Shown: positions 17,788 through 27,160 of the stretch, in pieces
Position numbering within the stretch: the stretch's first letter is position 1
Layout of the letters: the number at the start of each line of letters is the position of its first letter
DNA from: Caldicellulosiruptor acetigenus
GTDB taxonomy: Bacteria; Bacillota; Thermoanaerobacteria; Caldicellulosiruptorales; Caldicellulosiruptoraceae
Length of the DNA stretch: 64,000 nt
NCBI RefSeq assembly: GCF_026914305.1
Contig: NZ_CP113866.1
Location: forward strand, 1,925,501-1,989,500
Direction: 5' to 3'
Notes under the pieces: model-generated
Database searches by the model: none
Told to the model about the DNA's origin: nothing
What the model saw: only the letters and a program-made list of their open reading frames with translations
Program-made: the position numbers and the translations under genes

Positions 17788-19106
17788 TTGTCCTGTTCCC
17801 CTTTCTCTCTAATAAGAAATATTATCGGAACTCCCGTAAAGTCAAATGTCTTTCTCAGATAATTCTCAATATACCTTTGATATGAAAAATGAAACAGGTC
17901 CTTGCTATTAACAAAAATAGCTATTTTGGGCGGCTTTTCCCCCACTTGAGTCATGTAATAGATTTTTAGCTGCTTTCCTTTGTCGCTCGGTGGCTGATAT
18001 ATTGTTGTTGCCTCCGCTAAAACATCGTTGAGCTGCCCGGTAGTTATTCTTCGCGTATAATTGCCATATACATACAGTACTGTTTCAAGTAGCTTCTTGA
18101 CTCTGAACCCTGTTTTTGCCGAAATAAAAAGTACAGGTGCAAATTTTAAAAAGCTGAGCTTTTCTTCTATCTGTTTTTTATACTCATCTGCTGTTTTTTC
18201 ATCTTTTTCAACAGCATCCCATTTGTTGACCGCAACAATACATCCTTTCCCAGCCTCATAAGCATATCCTGCAACCTTTGCATCCTGTTCAGATACATCT
18301 TCTGTTCCATCCAGTAAAATTATACAGATATCACTTCTTTCTATTGCCTGAAGAGTTCTCAGCATGCTGTACCTTTCCACGTTGTCATATATCTTGCTTT
18401 TTCGTCTAAGTCCTGCCGTGTCAATCAAAGTTATAGGAATGCCTTCAAATTCAAATGTAGAGTCTATCGCGTCGCGCGTCGTTCCTGGAATATCGCTCAC
18501 AATAACCCTTTCCTCACCAAGAATATAATTTACAAGAGAGGACTTTCCTGTGTTTGGCTTTCCTATTATCGCCACCTTTATTGTACTTTCCTCTATTTCA
18601 TTTATTCCCTCTTTATCTAAATAATTAACAACTGCATCTAAAACATCTCCAACTCCTGTTCCGTGCTCAGCAGACATAGCTATCGGGTCAGAAAGTCCAA
18701 GCTCATAAAACTCATATATCATAGCCTGCTGTGAAATATTATCAATCTTATTTACAGCAAGAACAATTGGCTTTTTCGAAGTTCTGAGCATGTTGGCAAC
18801 TTCTCTGTCTGCATCGGTAAGCCCAGTTTTACCATCAACCATGAAAATAATCACGTCAGACATATCAATTGCAAACTGGGCTTGCCTTCTCATTTGTTTT
18901 AGTATTATGTCTTCAGAGTATGGTTCAATTCCGCCCGTGTCAATCACATTAAAAGTTATTCCTCTCCATTCTGTCTCACCAATTATCCTGTCACGGGTAA
19001 TACCCGGTGTATCATCCACAATTGCCCGTCTTTCGCCAATGAGCCTGTTAAAAAGTGTTGACTTGCCCCCATTAGGTCTTCCAACTATTGCAACTGTTGG
19101 CTTCAA
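17784..19106 (-). CDS. der: Ribosome biogenesis GTPase Der (EngA)
   Basis: A 440-residue protein with two tandem GTPase domains and a C-terminal KH-like domain, involved in 50S ribosome assembly. The P-loops are GRPNGGKST (residue 8 on) and GKPNTGKSS (near 182). The first has Gly where Val is usual, a mild change. DTPGIT, DTGGIE, DIPGTTRD and NKxD motifs are present in both halves. It overlaps the DUF512 gene and plsY by four bases each. Confidence 0.97.
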   Translation of the reverse strand: MKPTVAIVGRPNGGKSTLFNRLIGERRAIVDDTPGITRDRIIGETEWRGITFNVIDTGGIEPYSEDIILKQMRRQAQFAIDMSDVIIFMVDGKTGLTDADREVANMLRTSKKPIVLAVNKIDNISQQAMIYEFYELGLSDPIAMSAEHGTGVGDVLDAVVNYLDKEGINEIEESTIKVAIIGKPNTGKSSLVNYILGEERVIVSDIPGTTRDAIDSTFEFEGIPITLIDTAGLRRKSKIYDNVERYSMLRTLQAIERSDICIILLDGTEDVSEQDAKVAGYAYEAGKGCIVAVNKWDAVEKDEKTADEYKKQIEEKLSFLKFAPVLFISAKTGFRVKKLLETVLYVYGNYTRRITTGQLNDVLAEATTIYQPPSDKGKQLKIYYMTQVGEKPPKIAIFVNSKDLFHFSYQRYIENYLRKTFDFTGVPIIFLIREKGEQDK

Positions 19107-20404
19107 TTTTTCTCACCACCTTTCAAAAGGTAATACAAAAGTTTTCTGCCATGATTTTGCACAGCGTACACAGCCTTTTTTAGCTCTTTGGCAACATCAT
19201 CTATATGAACATCATCCAAGAATTTATTTTCATGATTGAGAGCACATGCAGGGACTAAAACATAATCTCCAAGTTCTCTGCACTTTAGCTGGCTTATAAT
19301 ATCCTGGCCTGTCAAAAGCCCTGCAACAGTCACATTTTCGCCAAAGAAATGATTGACCACAGCCACAACATCAACCTTTATATTTGGGTATTTCTGGTTG
19401 AAAGTCTCAATTAGTTCTTTCATAAACTTATATGCTGCCACAGATGTCACAAGGGTTATACGTTTTTTTATTTTAACATTTGGCTTTAGTTTTTTTAAAC
19501 TACTTAAAAACTGTTTTCTAAAAAGGGCAAGAAGACCCACCCCATTTTCAATCTGTCTGAAATCTTCATAAAATCTATAATCAGGTATTTTCTCTTCCGC
19601 CTTCACATAAAACTCATCTGAAGCAAATACAAGTTTGGTTCCAAATCTTCTTTTAAACTCTTTTTGCCATTTTGAGATTTGTAAAATAACCTCTTTTGCA
19701 TCCTCTTTTGAAAAAGGCTCAAGCTCAAAAAGCCCCTCTCTATATTTGGTAAGTCCAACAGGCACAACCGCAATAGACCGAAGGTTTGGATAAAAATTTG
19801 CAAGGCTTGATATGGTCTTATCAAGATTATCTTTATCGTTGATATTTTTCATCAAGACTATTTGTACATCAAATTCAATGTTGTGGCTTGACAAATATTC
19901 AAGTTGCTCTAAAATCAAAGAAGCTTTGGGATTTTTGAGAATAAATTGTCTCAGCTGTGGGTCTGTTGTGTGCACAGAGATTTTCAAGGGGCTCAAGTGA
20001 AACTTAACTATTCTCTCAAAATCTTTTTGTGTCAGGTTTGTAAGGGTGATATAGTTACCACTTAAAACCGAGAGAACGGTGTCATCATCTTTGATATAGA
20101 GAGTATCTCTCATTCCTTTGGGAAGCTGGTCAATAAAACAAAATATACATTTGTTTGTGCACCTTTTTACATTCTCATACTCAAATTCTATCCCCATAGG
20201 CTTTAATTTCCTATTTATAAGTCCTATTTTTTGGATTTTGCCATCTCTCATATATTCTATCAAAAGAGTGTCATCCTTAGAGTAATACATGTAGTCAAGA
20301 AGGTCATTGAGCTTGTTGCCGTTTATGTTCAAAATTATATCTCCTTCTTTGATACCACATTTGTAAGCTAAGCTTCCCTCAAACACTCTCGAAACCTTTA
20401 ACAT
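19103..20404 (-). CDS. DUF512 protein: PDZ domain plus radical SAM-like region
   Basis: A 433-residue protein with an N-terminal PDZ domain (about 1-65), a CTNKCIFCF cysteine cluster (CxxxCxxC) near residue 83 like that of radical SAM enzymes, and a C-terminal DUF512 domain. Its function is unknown. It is widely conserved beside der in clostridia and overlaps der by four bases here. The CxxxCxxC motif suggests an iron-sulphur cluster. Confidence 0.9.
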   Translation of the reverse strand: MLKVSRVFEGSLAYKCGIKEGDIILNINGNKLNDLLDYMYYSKDDTLLIEYMRDGKIQKIGLINRKLKPMGIEFEYENVKRCTNKCIFCFIDQLPKGMRDTLYIKDDDTVLSVLSGNYITLTNLTQKDFERIVKFHLSPLKISVHTTDPQLRQFILKNPKASLILEQLEYLSSHNIEFDVQIVLMKNINDKDNLDKTISSLANFYPNLRSIAVVPVGLTKYREGLFELEPFSKEDAKEVILQISKWQKEFKRRFGTKLVFASDEFYVKAEEKIPDYRFYEDFRQIENGVGLLALFRKQFLSSLKKLKPNVKIKKRITLVTSVAAYKFMKELIETFNQKYPNIKVDVVAVVNHFFGENVTVAGLLTGQDIISQLKCRELGDYVLVPACALNHENKFLDDVHIDDVAKELKKAVYAVQNHGRKLLYYLLKGGEKN

Positions 20405-20428
20405 CTTTTCACCTTTTCATATACTTTT

Positions 20429-21226
20429 TTAATCTAAAAAACCTTCCCGTGCTTTTGTTATATATTCCATGCAAAACTCATCCTGCCCAGACAAAGTCTC
20501 AGAAGCATAAATGAGCTTCATTAAAACATCATCAAGAGGGTCAGCAATACAGCTGTTGAGTCCAAAATATATTGCAATGGGCAAAAACGCTCTGTTTATC
20601 CACCTTCTTTTTGGCAAGCCAAAAGATATATTTGAAAGGCCGCATATAATATTTACATTCTCAAACTCATTCCTCAAAAGCCTGATTGTCTCAAGCGCAA
20701 TATCAACATATCTTTTATCCACAGAAACTGGCTGAACCATGGGGTCTAAAAATATGTCCTCAAGCAAGATTCCTTCCTTGTCAAATCTGTCAACAAGTCG
20801 TTTTGCTATCTCAAGCCTACTTTGAGGGTCTTCTGGAATGCCACTGTCTTCCATCAAAAGTGCAACAACTTTCATGTTGTACTCTTTTATCACAGGCAAA
20901 GCTTTATTTAAGATTCCTTGCTCATATATGACAGAATTGAAAATTGCTCTTTGCCCTTTGTAGACTTTCATAACCTCGGAAATTACCTCTGGTCGTGGAC
21001 TGTCAATTGAAAGTGGGGTGTCAACTTTGCTTTGAATGTTTTGAACCATCTTTTTTAGTATTTCCGCCTCAATGTCAACAAACGCCCCAGCGTTTACATC
21101 TATATAATGAGCACCTGCTTTTGCCTGTTTTTCTGCAAGAGATACTATGAAATTGTAATCTTCATTTTTTATAGCCTCTGCAACGTTTTTGACTGTTGAA
21201 TTTATTTTCTCACCAATAATTATCAT
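20429..21226 (-). CDS. Pterin-binding methyltransferase (methyltetrahydrofolate methyltransferase-like)
   Basis: A 265-residue TIM-barrel protein of the pterin-binding family (dihydropteroate synthase, AcsE and MetH middle domain). IGEKINST at the N-terminus, HYIDVNAGAF near 40 and PLSIDSPRPEV near 92 are typical of AcsE-like methyltetrahydrofolate:corrinoid methyltransferases. No corrinoid protein or CO dehydrogenase gene is nearby. Its partner is therefore unknown, and it may serve another methyl transfer. An AAAGGAGTG ribosome site precedes the start. It sits 9 bases after the DUF402 gene. Confidence 0.85.
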   Translation of the reverse strand: MIIIGEKINSTVKNVAEAIKNEDYNFIVSLAEKQAKAGAHYIDVNAGAFVDIEAEILKKMVQNIQSKVDTPLSIDSPRPEVISEVMKVYKGQRAIFNSVIYEQGILNKALPVIKEYNMKVVALLMEDSGIPEDPQSRLEIAKRLVDRFDKEGILLEDIFLDPMVQPVSVDKRYVDIALETIRLLRNEFENVNIICGLSNISFGLPKRRWINRAFLPIAIYFGLNSCIADPLDDVLMKLIYASETLSGQDEFCMEYITKAREGFLD

Positions 21227-21235
21227 TCTGTGTTT

Positions 21236-21700
21236 TCACTCCTTTTTCTTAAGATACTCTTCTACCTTGTCCAGTTCAAAGCCATTGTAAATGTCGTTTA
21301 AAAGAAAATTGAGCTTGTGAAGCGCATCCAAAACAATCTCTTCAGAGATTTTATTTTCTCTTCTCAGCATTACAAGCTCATCTATGTCCATTATTCTGTA
21401 GCTGCCGTCAGGATACACCACAACATCAACAAGCAAATCTTCTGTAATAATCTTTTCTTCATCTTTCCGTGTATTAATGATATCACAATAGGTATAAATT
21501 AGTCTATCATCATGTCCATAGACCTTGCTAATTTTTATTCCTTTGTCAAAGTATATGCAAGAAGCTCCCCATTTGATATCCTCTCTTTTTTTGATTGGCA
21601 GCCATTTGGTGACCAATATCATATCGTCAAGATAGACAATTTGGTCAGATGAGATATCTATCTCCTCTTCTGGATAAAATCTTTTTCTTATAAGCTTCAA
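21236..21700 (-). CDS. DUF402 family protein
   Basis: A 154-residue DUF402 protein. The family core, with WGASCIYFDKG and VDVVVYPDGSYRIMDIDEL, is intact. Relatives include FomD-like phosphohydrolases that cleave nucleoside diphosphates. The acidic Asp cluster (DVVVYPDG, DIDE) could bind metal. It starts the leftward operon that ends with the methyltransferase gene or beyond, just before the tRNA-Pro gene on the other strand. Confidence 0.85.
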   Translation of the reverse strand: MKLIRKRFYPEEEIDISSDQIVYLDDMILVTKWLPIKKREDIKWGASCIYFDKGIKISKVYGHDDRLIYTYCDIINTRKDEEKIITEDLLVDVVVYPDGSYRIMDIDELVMLRRENKISEEIVLDALHKLNFLLNDIYNGFELDKVEEYLKKKE

Positions 21701-21799
21701 TTTTATTCCCCTTTTTCGATTGATTTTTTTGAAAATTATTATATAATGATAAATAGAGATTTGTAAACTTCATTTTAAAAGACATATAAAGCAAGAGGT

Positions 21800-21876
21800 C
21801 GGGATGTGGCGCAGTTTGGTAGCGCGCTTGGTTCGGGACCAAGAGGTCGCAGGTTCAAGTCCTGTCATCCCGACCA
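21800..21876 (+). tRNA. tRNA-Pro (anticodon CGG), attachment site of the integrated element
   Basis: Plus-strand cloverleaf with acceptor CGGGATG, anticodon loop TTCGGGA, T-loop GGTTCAAGTCC and encoded CCA. Its 3' part from 21826 on is the left copy of the 53-bp attachment repeat, so the gene stays whole after integration. Confidence 0.96.
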
Positions 21877-21878
21877 TT
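21826..21878 (+). repeat. attL: 53-bp direct repeat (3' part of tRNA-Pro)
   Basis: These 53 bases, from GCTTGG in the anticodon stem to ACCATT after CCA, recur perfectly at 32074-32126. The integrase gene starts its 3' end 18 bases further on. This is the classic left junction of a tRNA-integrating element. Confidence 0.95.
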
Positions 21879-21895
21879 CTAAATAACTAAGTTTT

Positions 21896-22909
21896 TCAAT
21901 TTTCTTGAATAGTACCAAGGTTGAGTAGGCTCTCTAAACAGTTTGTGGCTTGCTTTTTAAGTTCAAGGTTCACATGACTGTAGATGTCTAAAGTGGTTGA
22001 GATGTCTCTATGTCCTAAAATTTCTTGCACAATCTTGGGATGTACATTCTGTTGTAATAATAACGTGGCTACTGTATGTCTTAGGTCGTGCAATCTGATG
22101 TTTGGCAGGTTTGCCTTTTTCAAAAGCTGTTTGAATTTTCTCTCAAAATTGCGTGGGTCAATAGGTGTGCCTTGTGTTGTTACAAACACCAAGTTTAAAG
22201 AGTTGTAATCTGGTTGCTGTTGTTTTATGGCTTGGTGCTTGTTATAAAGCTCTTTTAATGTATCTGCCACAAAGTTAGGAATAGGAATCACCCTATAGCC
22301 TGCTTTAGTCTTAGGTGGTTGTAATACAAGTTTGGTTTTATGAGCTTGGTCGTATACTCTCACCAATGACCTTTGAACATGGATGGTACAGTTATTAAAG
22401 TCTATATCATCCCATTTTAACCCTAACAGTTCGCCACGCCTAAGACCAGTATAAAGCTCTAACAAGAAAGCAGGATAAAGAGGGTCATCTTTGGCAGCCT
22501 GTAAAAAGATTGTTACTTGCTCGGCTGAGAGAGTATTTATTTCTGGTCGTTCAACCTTGGGTAATGAGACCGCTTCAGATACATTTTGATTTATGTAACC
22601 ACATTTTGCTGCTTGTTTCAATGCTGAATGAATGACAATGTGAACGTTCTTAACAGTCTTGGCTGAAAAGCCTTCATTTAAGAGCTTGTTATAAAACTGT
22701 TGAATGTCCAAAGGTGTTAATTCATCAAGGCAAATATGCCCTAAATGTGGCTTGATATAAACTCTGATAAGAAGTGTGTAATTGTCATAGGTGGTTTGTC
22801 TAATTCTTATTTTTAAAAACTGGTTCATCCAGATGTCTAACCAGTCACCTAAAGATATTTTAGAGCTTGGGTTATAGGTAGATGCCTTTTGTGTTTTACT
22901 TGCTGCCAT
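21896..22909 (-). CDS. int: Tyrosine recombinase (element integrase)
   Basis: A 337-residue phage-type integrase. Residues 15-80 hold the arm-binding and core-binding part (LGDWLDIWMN). The catalytic domain has the first Arg in TGLRRGE, the HDLRHT box, LGHRD and the nucleophile Tyr in LDIYSHV near the C-terminus. It lies 18 bases from the attL repeat, with its 3' end towards the tRNA, as usual for such elements. An AGGAGGTC ribosome site precedes the ATG. Upstream is the cluster of 11-mer repeats (22953-23108), which may regulate it. Confidence 0.95.
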   Translation of the reverse strand: MAASKTQKASTYNPSSKISLGDWLDIWMNQFLKIRIRQTTYDNYTLLIRVYIKPHLGHICLDELTPLDIQQFYNKLLNEGFSAKTVKNVHIVIHSALKQAAKCGYINQNVSEAVSLPKVERPEINTLSAEQVTIFLQAAKDDPLYPAFLLELYTGLRRGELLGLKWDDIDFNNCTIHVQRSLVRVYDQAHKTKLVLQPPKTKAGYRVIPIPNFVADTLKELYNKHQAIKQQQPDYNSLNLVFVTTQGTPIDPRNFERKFKQLLKKANLPNIRLHDLRHTVATLLLQQNVHPKIVQEILGHRDISTTLDIYSHVNLELKKQATNCLESLLNLGTIQEN

Positions 22910-22952
22910 TGTTGTGACCTCCTTGATGAAGAGCTTTAAAATTATTGCTTGT

Positions 22953-23108
22953 TAAAAAAGCTAAAAAAGCTAAAAAAGTTTGTAATTCAGAATCTTCAAC
23001 GGTTGAAGGTGAGGACTTTTTTAGCAAGTGGCTGCTAAAAAAGTGCTAAAAAAGTCCCCAGCCTTTGAGTTAAGGGGTTTTTGTGCATTTTAAAAGTGCT
23101 AAAAAAGT
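22953..23108. repeat. Left cluster of ACTTTTTTAGC 11-mers
   Basis: The 11-mer or its complement occurs exactly at 22969-22979, 23015-23025 (inverted), 23034-23044, 23045-23055 and 23098-23108. Degenerate copies make a three-unit 9-base tandem at 22953-22979. The copies at 23015 and 23045 extend to a 13-base inverted repeat. Another exact copy lies inside the helicase gene (23221-23231). The same 11-mer clusters again at 27161-27312. Confidence 0.85.
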
Positions 23109-23110
23109 TT

Positions 23111-24445
23111 TTAAGCAATAGATTGAAGTTTTTTTGCTCCTGCGTCTGTCAAAGACCAAAGTGTTTTAGGTCTGCCTGCTGTTTTTTCTTTTTTAGCTTC
23201 TATTAAACCCTGCGCATTTAACTTTTTTAGCAGTTTTACAAGCTTATTTGCGGTAATGTGCCCTTTAAATACATTTATAGCTATTTCGCTCTGGCTCAAT
23301 GGTTTGTCCTTGAGTGCGGTCAATAAATTTAAAACCATTGAGCTTTCTTTTTCTCTGTTGAATTCACTAAAAATGAATTCAACAGACTTTTGGCAATAGT
23401 CCCATACCAACCTTGCGGTACAGATATGTTCAGGTGTAATTCTATCGCTACCATCCATTAAGGCATATATAAGGCTCAGTCTCAAGATTTGTGCCTCTGC
23501 TCTGCCTATTAAAGCTGCTGTTTCACCTTCCCCCTTGTCTGCGTATTTTTCATATATAAGTGCCCACACTTCTTTGGCTGCATCAGTTTTTGAAATTGGT
23601 CCTTCTGGTGCTTTTGCCACCATGTCCTTTATCCATAGCCCTAAGCCTGTAAGTTTATCCTCAGGTATTTGTGGAGGATTTGGCAATAGTTTGCTTCTCC
23701 TAACACATAACCATAAAAACCTATTGCCAAAACCGTTCATTTTCTCCACGTCCGACAGTTCTTTTTTCAGCTCATCAAAAGTAATGTGCCCTATCAATGA
23801 GATATGCGCATTCGTAGCTCTGGCATAGTTTGTTTTAGATAATGTTTCAAGTTTAGCTTTACCATCCCATGCATTTCTGAGCAATGGAGAAAGTGTATTC
23901 CCTTCTCTTTTCATAACCCTAAGAAGAGAGGCAAACTCAGACTCAATAATAAGTAACCTCTTATCCTCAACGCCTGGGTCTATCATTTCATAAGTCTCAG
24001 AGTTCTTGTCCCATTTAAAGATAGGGTCCCTAACATGGTATATAATGCCTTCCCCCGAAACTGTACCATTTCGTACATTGTTCAAAATATAGCTTTGGTC
24101 TACCTTTTCAAAAACTCTCTCTATAATTGACCAGCTTGACCCTTTTCGCCCACTTGCAGTATCGCCGACCAATACCGCAAAAAGATTTGGATAATGCCTG
24201 TCGCCTCCTACTTCAAGCCACGCCCGCCTTCCTACCATGTTCCCAAAGGCTACTAAGAAGTTAATGAGCAAAGCTTCAGGTGCTGCTTCTGTGAAATCCT
24301 TGAGATAATTCACAACCGCACCGCCTACACCCCTGTAAACATCCTTTGGCATAGGTTGAGGGAATTCCTGTATCTCAATACTGTCAAAATCCTCTGTTTC
24401 TTGGGTAGAATTAAAGAGATTTTCAAGCTCAGCTATATAGCTCAC
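23111..24445 (-). CDS. DUF3987 replication protein (helicase-like)
   Basis: A 444-residue protein of the DUF3987 type found beside primase-polymerases on phages and islands. An ATP-binding-like loop GDTASGRKGSSW lies near residue 93, with LLIIESEF as a Walker B-like strand. The C-terminal 80 residues look like a winged helix (SQSEIAINVF, ANKLVKLLKKL). It overlaps the primase gene by four bases, so the two form a replication pair. Role as replicative helicase or helicase loader is inferred. Its 3' end itself carries a copy of the 11-mer repeat. Confidence 0.82.
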   Translation of the reverse strand: MSYIAELENLFNSTQETEDFDSIEIQEFPQPMPKDVYRGVGGAVVNYLKDFTEAAPEALLINFLVAFGNMVGRRAWLEVGGDRHYPNLFAVLVGDTASGRKGSSWSIIERVFEKVDQSYILNNVRNGTVSGEGIIYHVRDPIFKWDKNSETYEMIDPGVEDKRLLIIESEFASLLRVMKREGNTLSPLLRNAWDGKAKLETLSKTNYARATNAHISLIGHITFDELKKELSDVEKMNGFGNRFLWLCVRRSKLLPNPPQIPEDKLTGLGLWIKDMVAKAPEGPISKTDAAKEVWALIYEKYADKGEGETAALIGRAEAQILRLSLIYALMDGSDRITPEHICTARLVWDYCQKSVEFIFSEFNREKESSMVLNLLTALKDKPLSQSEIAINVFKGHITANKLVKLLKKLNAQGLIEAKKEKTAGRPKTLWSLTDAGAKKLQSIA

Positions 24446-25311
24446 TGGTTCATCCCCCCTTGTAACCTCTGCATTTCTCTTTTAGCAATGGACTCACATA
24501 CTCTTAAAACCTCTTTATCATCCATTGGTGGTTTGTTATATTCCCTATTCCAAGCTAAAACCAACATAGTGGCTAAGACAGGATTTATTCTTTTCCTCAG
24601 CAATAACCCCATAAGAGAGGCAGCCGACATATTTCTGTACCCCTCAGGTACACCCTGCGCTAATTTTCTCCACCATTCAGGTGGTCGCTTCACATCTGTT
24701 AAAGGTTTTTCGACTATCATATCAATCAACCATTTTGGAGGCTCGGCTATTTCAACCTCCAATGGATGGCTGGAAGCTTCCCACATGTATTGGTTGCCAC
24801 TTTTATGAATGGATGGAGCTACAACAATGTAACCTCCATCGCTCCTAATGTCCACCTTGGGAATGAAACCAACTTTGTTAGGTACTACAACATCAGAAGG
24901 ATATTTAAAGAGTATATGCTTTCCACCGCTGCCTGTAAGCTGTTCAACAGTATCAGGAAGCTTATCGTGTTCAACCTCAAGTGTTCTTAATTCTTCCTTT
25001 CCTATCTCACCGTCAACATCCAAAACAAAGAATCCAGATATCTTACCTGTCGCAATGCCAATATTAGCCCATGGTCTTTTTAACCACCATTCCTTTACCT
25101 TCTTTTTGTCCTTTGTTGCGTCCTTAACTCCATTGGGTACAAGCTCGCCAAGTGGGTGTTTTCCTGCGTTTGGACAATCTCTCTTGCCACAAGTACATTG
25201 TCCATCTACAATTGAGTGTAAAGGTAAGACTGCCCAGTTCAGTCTTTCAACATATGCTATTGCTGCACGTAACATCTTAAGATTTTGGTTTTCGTTGCTC
25301 ATTTTTTTCAC
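24442..25311 (-). CDS. Bifunctional primase-polymerase (PrimPol)
   Basis: A 289-residue protein with an archaeo-eukaryotic type primase-polymerase domain (about 10-190) and a PriCT-like C-terminal helical domain. FVLDVDG gives the metal-binding DxD, and SGGKH and VDIRSDGGYIVV are the matching family motifs. A CTCGKRDCPNAGKHP segment near residue 40 may bind zinc. The longest frame starts with GTG. The ATG at 25302, six bases after AGAGGTG, is an equally good start. It probably primes replication of the excised element. Confidence 0.9.
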   Translation of the reverse strand: MKKMSNENQNLKMLRAAIAYVERLNWAVLPLHSIVDGQCTCGKRDCPNAGKHPLGELVPNGVKDATKDKKKVKEWWLKRPWANIGIATGKISGFFVLDVDGEIGKEELRTLEVEHDKLPDTVEQLTGSGGKHILFKYPSDVVVPNKVGFIPKVDIRSDGGYIVVAPSIHKSGNQYMWEASSHPLEVEIAEPPKWLIDMIVEKPLTDVKRPPEWWRKLAQGVPEGYRNMSAASLMGLLLRKRINPVLATMLVLAWNREYNKPPMDDKEVLRVCESIAKREMQRLQGGMNQ

Positions 25312-25431
25312 CTCTTTCCTTTTCGTTTCATAATGTATTGCACTTTAATTTCCCTTCTGGTATCATTAAATTAAAAGTTTCAATACTTTTGATTTTTTTG
25401 ATGACCGAATATCAAAATTTTTTATTTCGCC

Positions 25432-25641
25432 TCAAGAGACCTTTTTAGGTGTCCCATCAGCTTCAAAAATTTCCTGTGGCTCAATCTCAAAAAACTTTGA
25501 TAAAGCTTCAACCATTTTTGGGTATGCCTTGCGGTACCCTTTCTCTGTTTGCCACAAGATATTGTAGTTCAGTCCTGTCAAAATTGAGAGCTTAGAGATG
25601 CTCAGGTTTCTCTCTTTTCTCAGTTTTTCAAGCATATTCAT
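25432..25641 (-). CDS. XRE-family helix-turn-helix regulator
   Basis: A 69-residue single-domain Cro/CI-type regulator. The helix-turn-helix is ISKLSILTGLNYNILWQTEKG. I start at the ATG at 25641, which has GGAGG eight bases upstream, rather than the longer frame from 25674. It lies ahead of the primase gene and beside the repeat-rich gap. It is a good candidate for the element's switch protein and for binding the repeats, but no binding can be read from sequence. Confidence 0.85.
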   Translation of the reverse strand: MNMLEKLRKERNLSISKLSILTGLNYNILWQTEKGYRKAYPKMVEALSKFFEIEPQEIFEADGTPKKVS

Positions 25642-25674
25642 GCCTCTTACCTCCAAACATTTATTTCGTGCCAT

Positions 25675-26418
25675 ATATAGTTTGTCTCACTCTGAGACTA
25701 TACCATATCCACTATTGTATATATCACATTTTTTGGTCCACATCAATAGGGAAAAATATTTTAATTATCCACAAGAAATTTTCGCAGTATAAAATTAAAC
25801 ATACATTGCACAAAATTATAGTTTTGTGCAAACAGGAAGTTACCTATTTGCTTGTTTATGTCATACTTAGCCTTATATTGACTTATGATTTTCTTATCTC
25901 TTTCTTTTCTACCATGTTTTTTTTTACTTGGTTTTGTTCCATTTTTTAAAAATGGTAAAAGTGAAACTCTGATATTCACCTTGCCTTTTTATTCTTTCTG
26001 CTCTCTTTATTAGTTCTTGTCTTTATCAGCTCAACCTTGAATGCAATTGCAAACCTCATAAAAAGCCTCTAAAACGCTTCAAAATGATTTGGACATATAA
26101 ATAATCACCCTGCTTTTTAGGTATGCCTCATAAAACGACGGTAGGATTAGCAAAAATGTTTAATACTGGACGCCTGGCTTCTAACTTTGCTACTGGTTTG
26201 TAATCCTCAAGTTTTTTCAAGTCCAAAACCTTAAGTTTTACTAAGCAGTTCTTTGCAGCCTAAAACTTCTTAAAAACTCAAAATTCAAGGCAAAATCTGA
26301 TAAGAGCATCTAAATTCCAAAAAATTTTGAAAACTTGCGGTTGCATACGCAAGCTCCAGCTCGCTGGTCCCCAATGAAAAGTTGTAGAGATTTGCAATAC
26401 CCTATCCCTTTTTAGGGA
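25675..26418. other. Gene-free part of the element, weakly repetitive
   Basis: No credible gene was found. The part right of 26040 already shows faint pairs of short direct repeats about 10 bases apart (for example TAAAA-C at 26261 and 26271, and GCAG at 26245 and 26255). Confidence 0.5.
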
Positions 26419-27036
26419 CTCGGAAATCTCGGAATAACAAAGGATGTCGTGAAGTGCGACGTCCTAAAATGTTAGCAATTGTTAGCAAGTTCTCTTTTGC
26501 TACCTTGTTCATTCAGTCCTTAGCATTTCTTAGCATATCCAAACATGCGAATTTCGTCGGCTGTTAAGAGTGTGTCTTTGCCAATGCTGTTTAAAACGTT
26601 AACAAAGGTTAACACTTTTTAACACTCGAAAAAGCCCGCCACATCAGTAAACTCAAGTGCTGGCTGTGTCTTAAAAGGTCTCTTAAATGTTGCAAAATGT
26701 TGCAGCATTATAAAGTCAACTGTCCCAAAGCTCAAAATCCCGCAATATTAGAAGCTTCCTTTACTGGCAAACAATTAAGCAAGGCAGCTTTCTTGACACA
26801 ACTTGACATTTTCGACACCTCAAAAGCTGTTACCCCTGTTACTTCCTCTTTGCGTTTTGTTACCCTTGTTACACTTTGACCGCTGCGGTCAAAAACAACT
26901 CTGACAAGGTTTTTCTTCTCTTCTGTTACTGCTGTTAAACTTCTCTTGTATTCTGTTTCTCTTGTTAAGCTTGTTTGTTTCTTTTATCAGTAACACGCTG
27001 TCACGCTAAACTTTGATTTTGTTACACTTGTCAACC
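26419..27036. repeat. Array of paired short direct repeats with 9-10 base period
   Basis: At least eleven places carry a 6-8-base word twice, or three times, at a spacing of 9 or 10 bases. CTCGGAA at 26419/26428; GTTAGCAA at 26471/26481; TTAGCAT at 26520/26530; GTTAACA-like at 26598/26608/26618; ATGTTGCA at 26687/26697; CTTGACA-like at 26792/26802/26812; CTGTTAC at 26828/26837; TTGTTAC at 26858/26867; CTGTTA at 26922/26931; CACGCT at 26994/27002; TTGT-A at 27019/27028. The words differ from pair to pair but share a TGTTAAC-like flavour. A 19-base palindrome (TTTGACCGC and complement) sits at 26875-26893. Confidence 0.75.
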
Positions 27037-27160
27037 TTCAAAAGGTCAAAATGTCCCTTTGATAACCCCCCCTCGTGTAAACTTCCACGTGCAGGTTTTT
27101 GGATGCCCGCCCGCTGGTCCTAAAAAGCTTATTGTCTTCTTAGGGTAGGGGGGTATACCT

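Noticed and set aside
26697..26879. Plus-strand 60-codon frame in the repeat array
   Set aside because: No ribosome site, and its C-terminal Val-Thr words come from the 9-base repeats themselves.
26419..27036. Paired repeats as a CRISPR array
   Set aside because: The repeats are 6-8 bases with 1-4 base gaps and differ from pair to pair; there are no constant repeats of 25-40 bases, no unique spacers and no cas genes.
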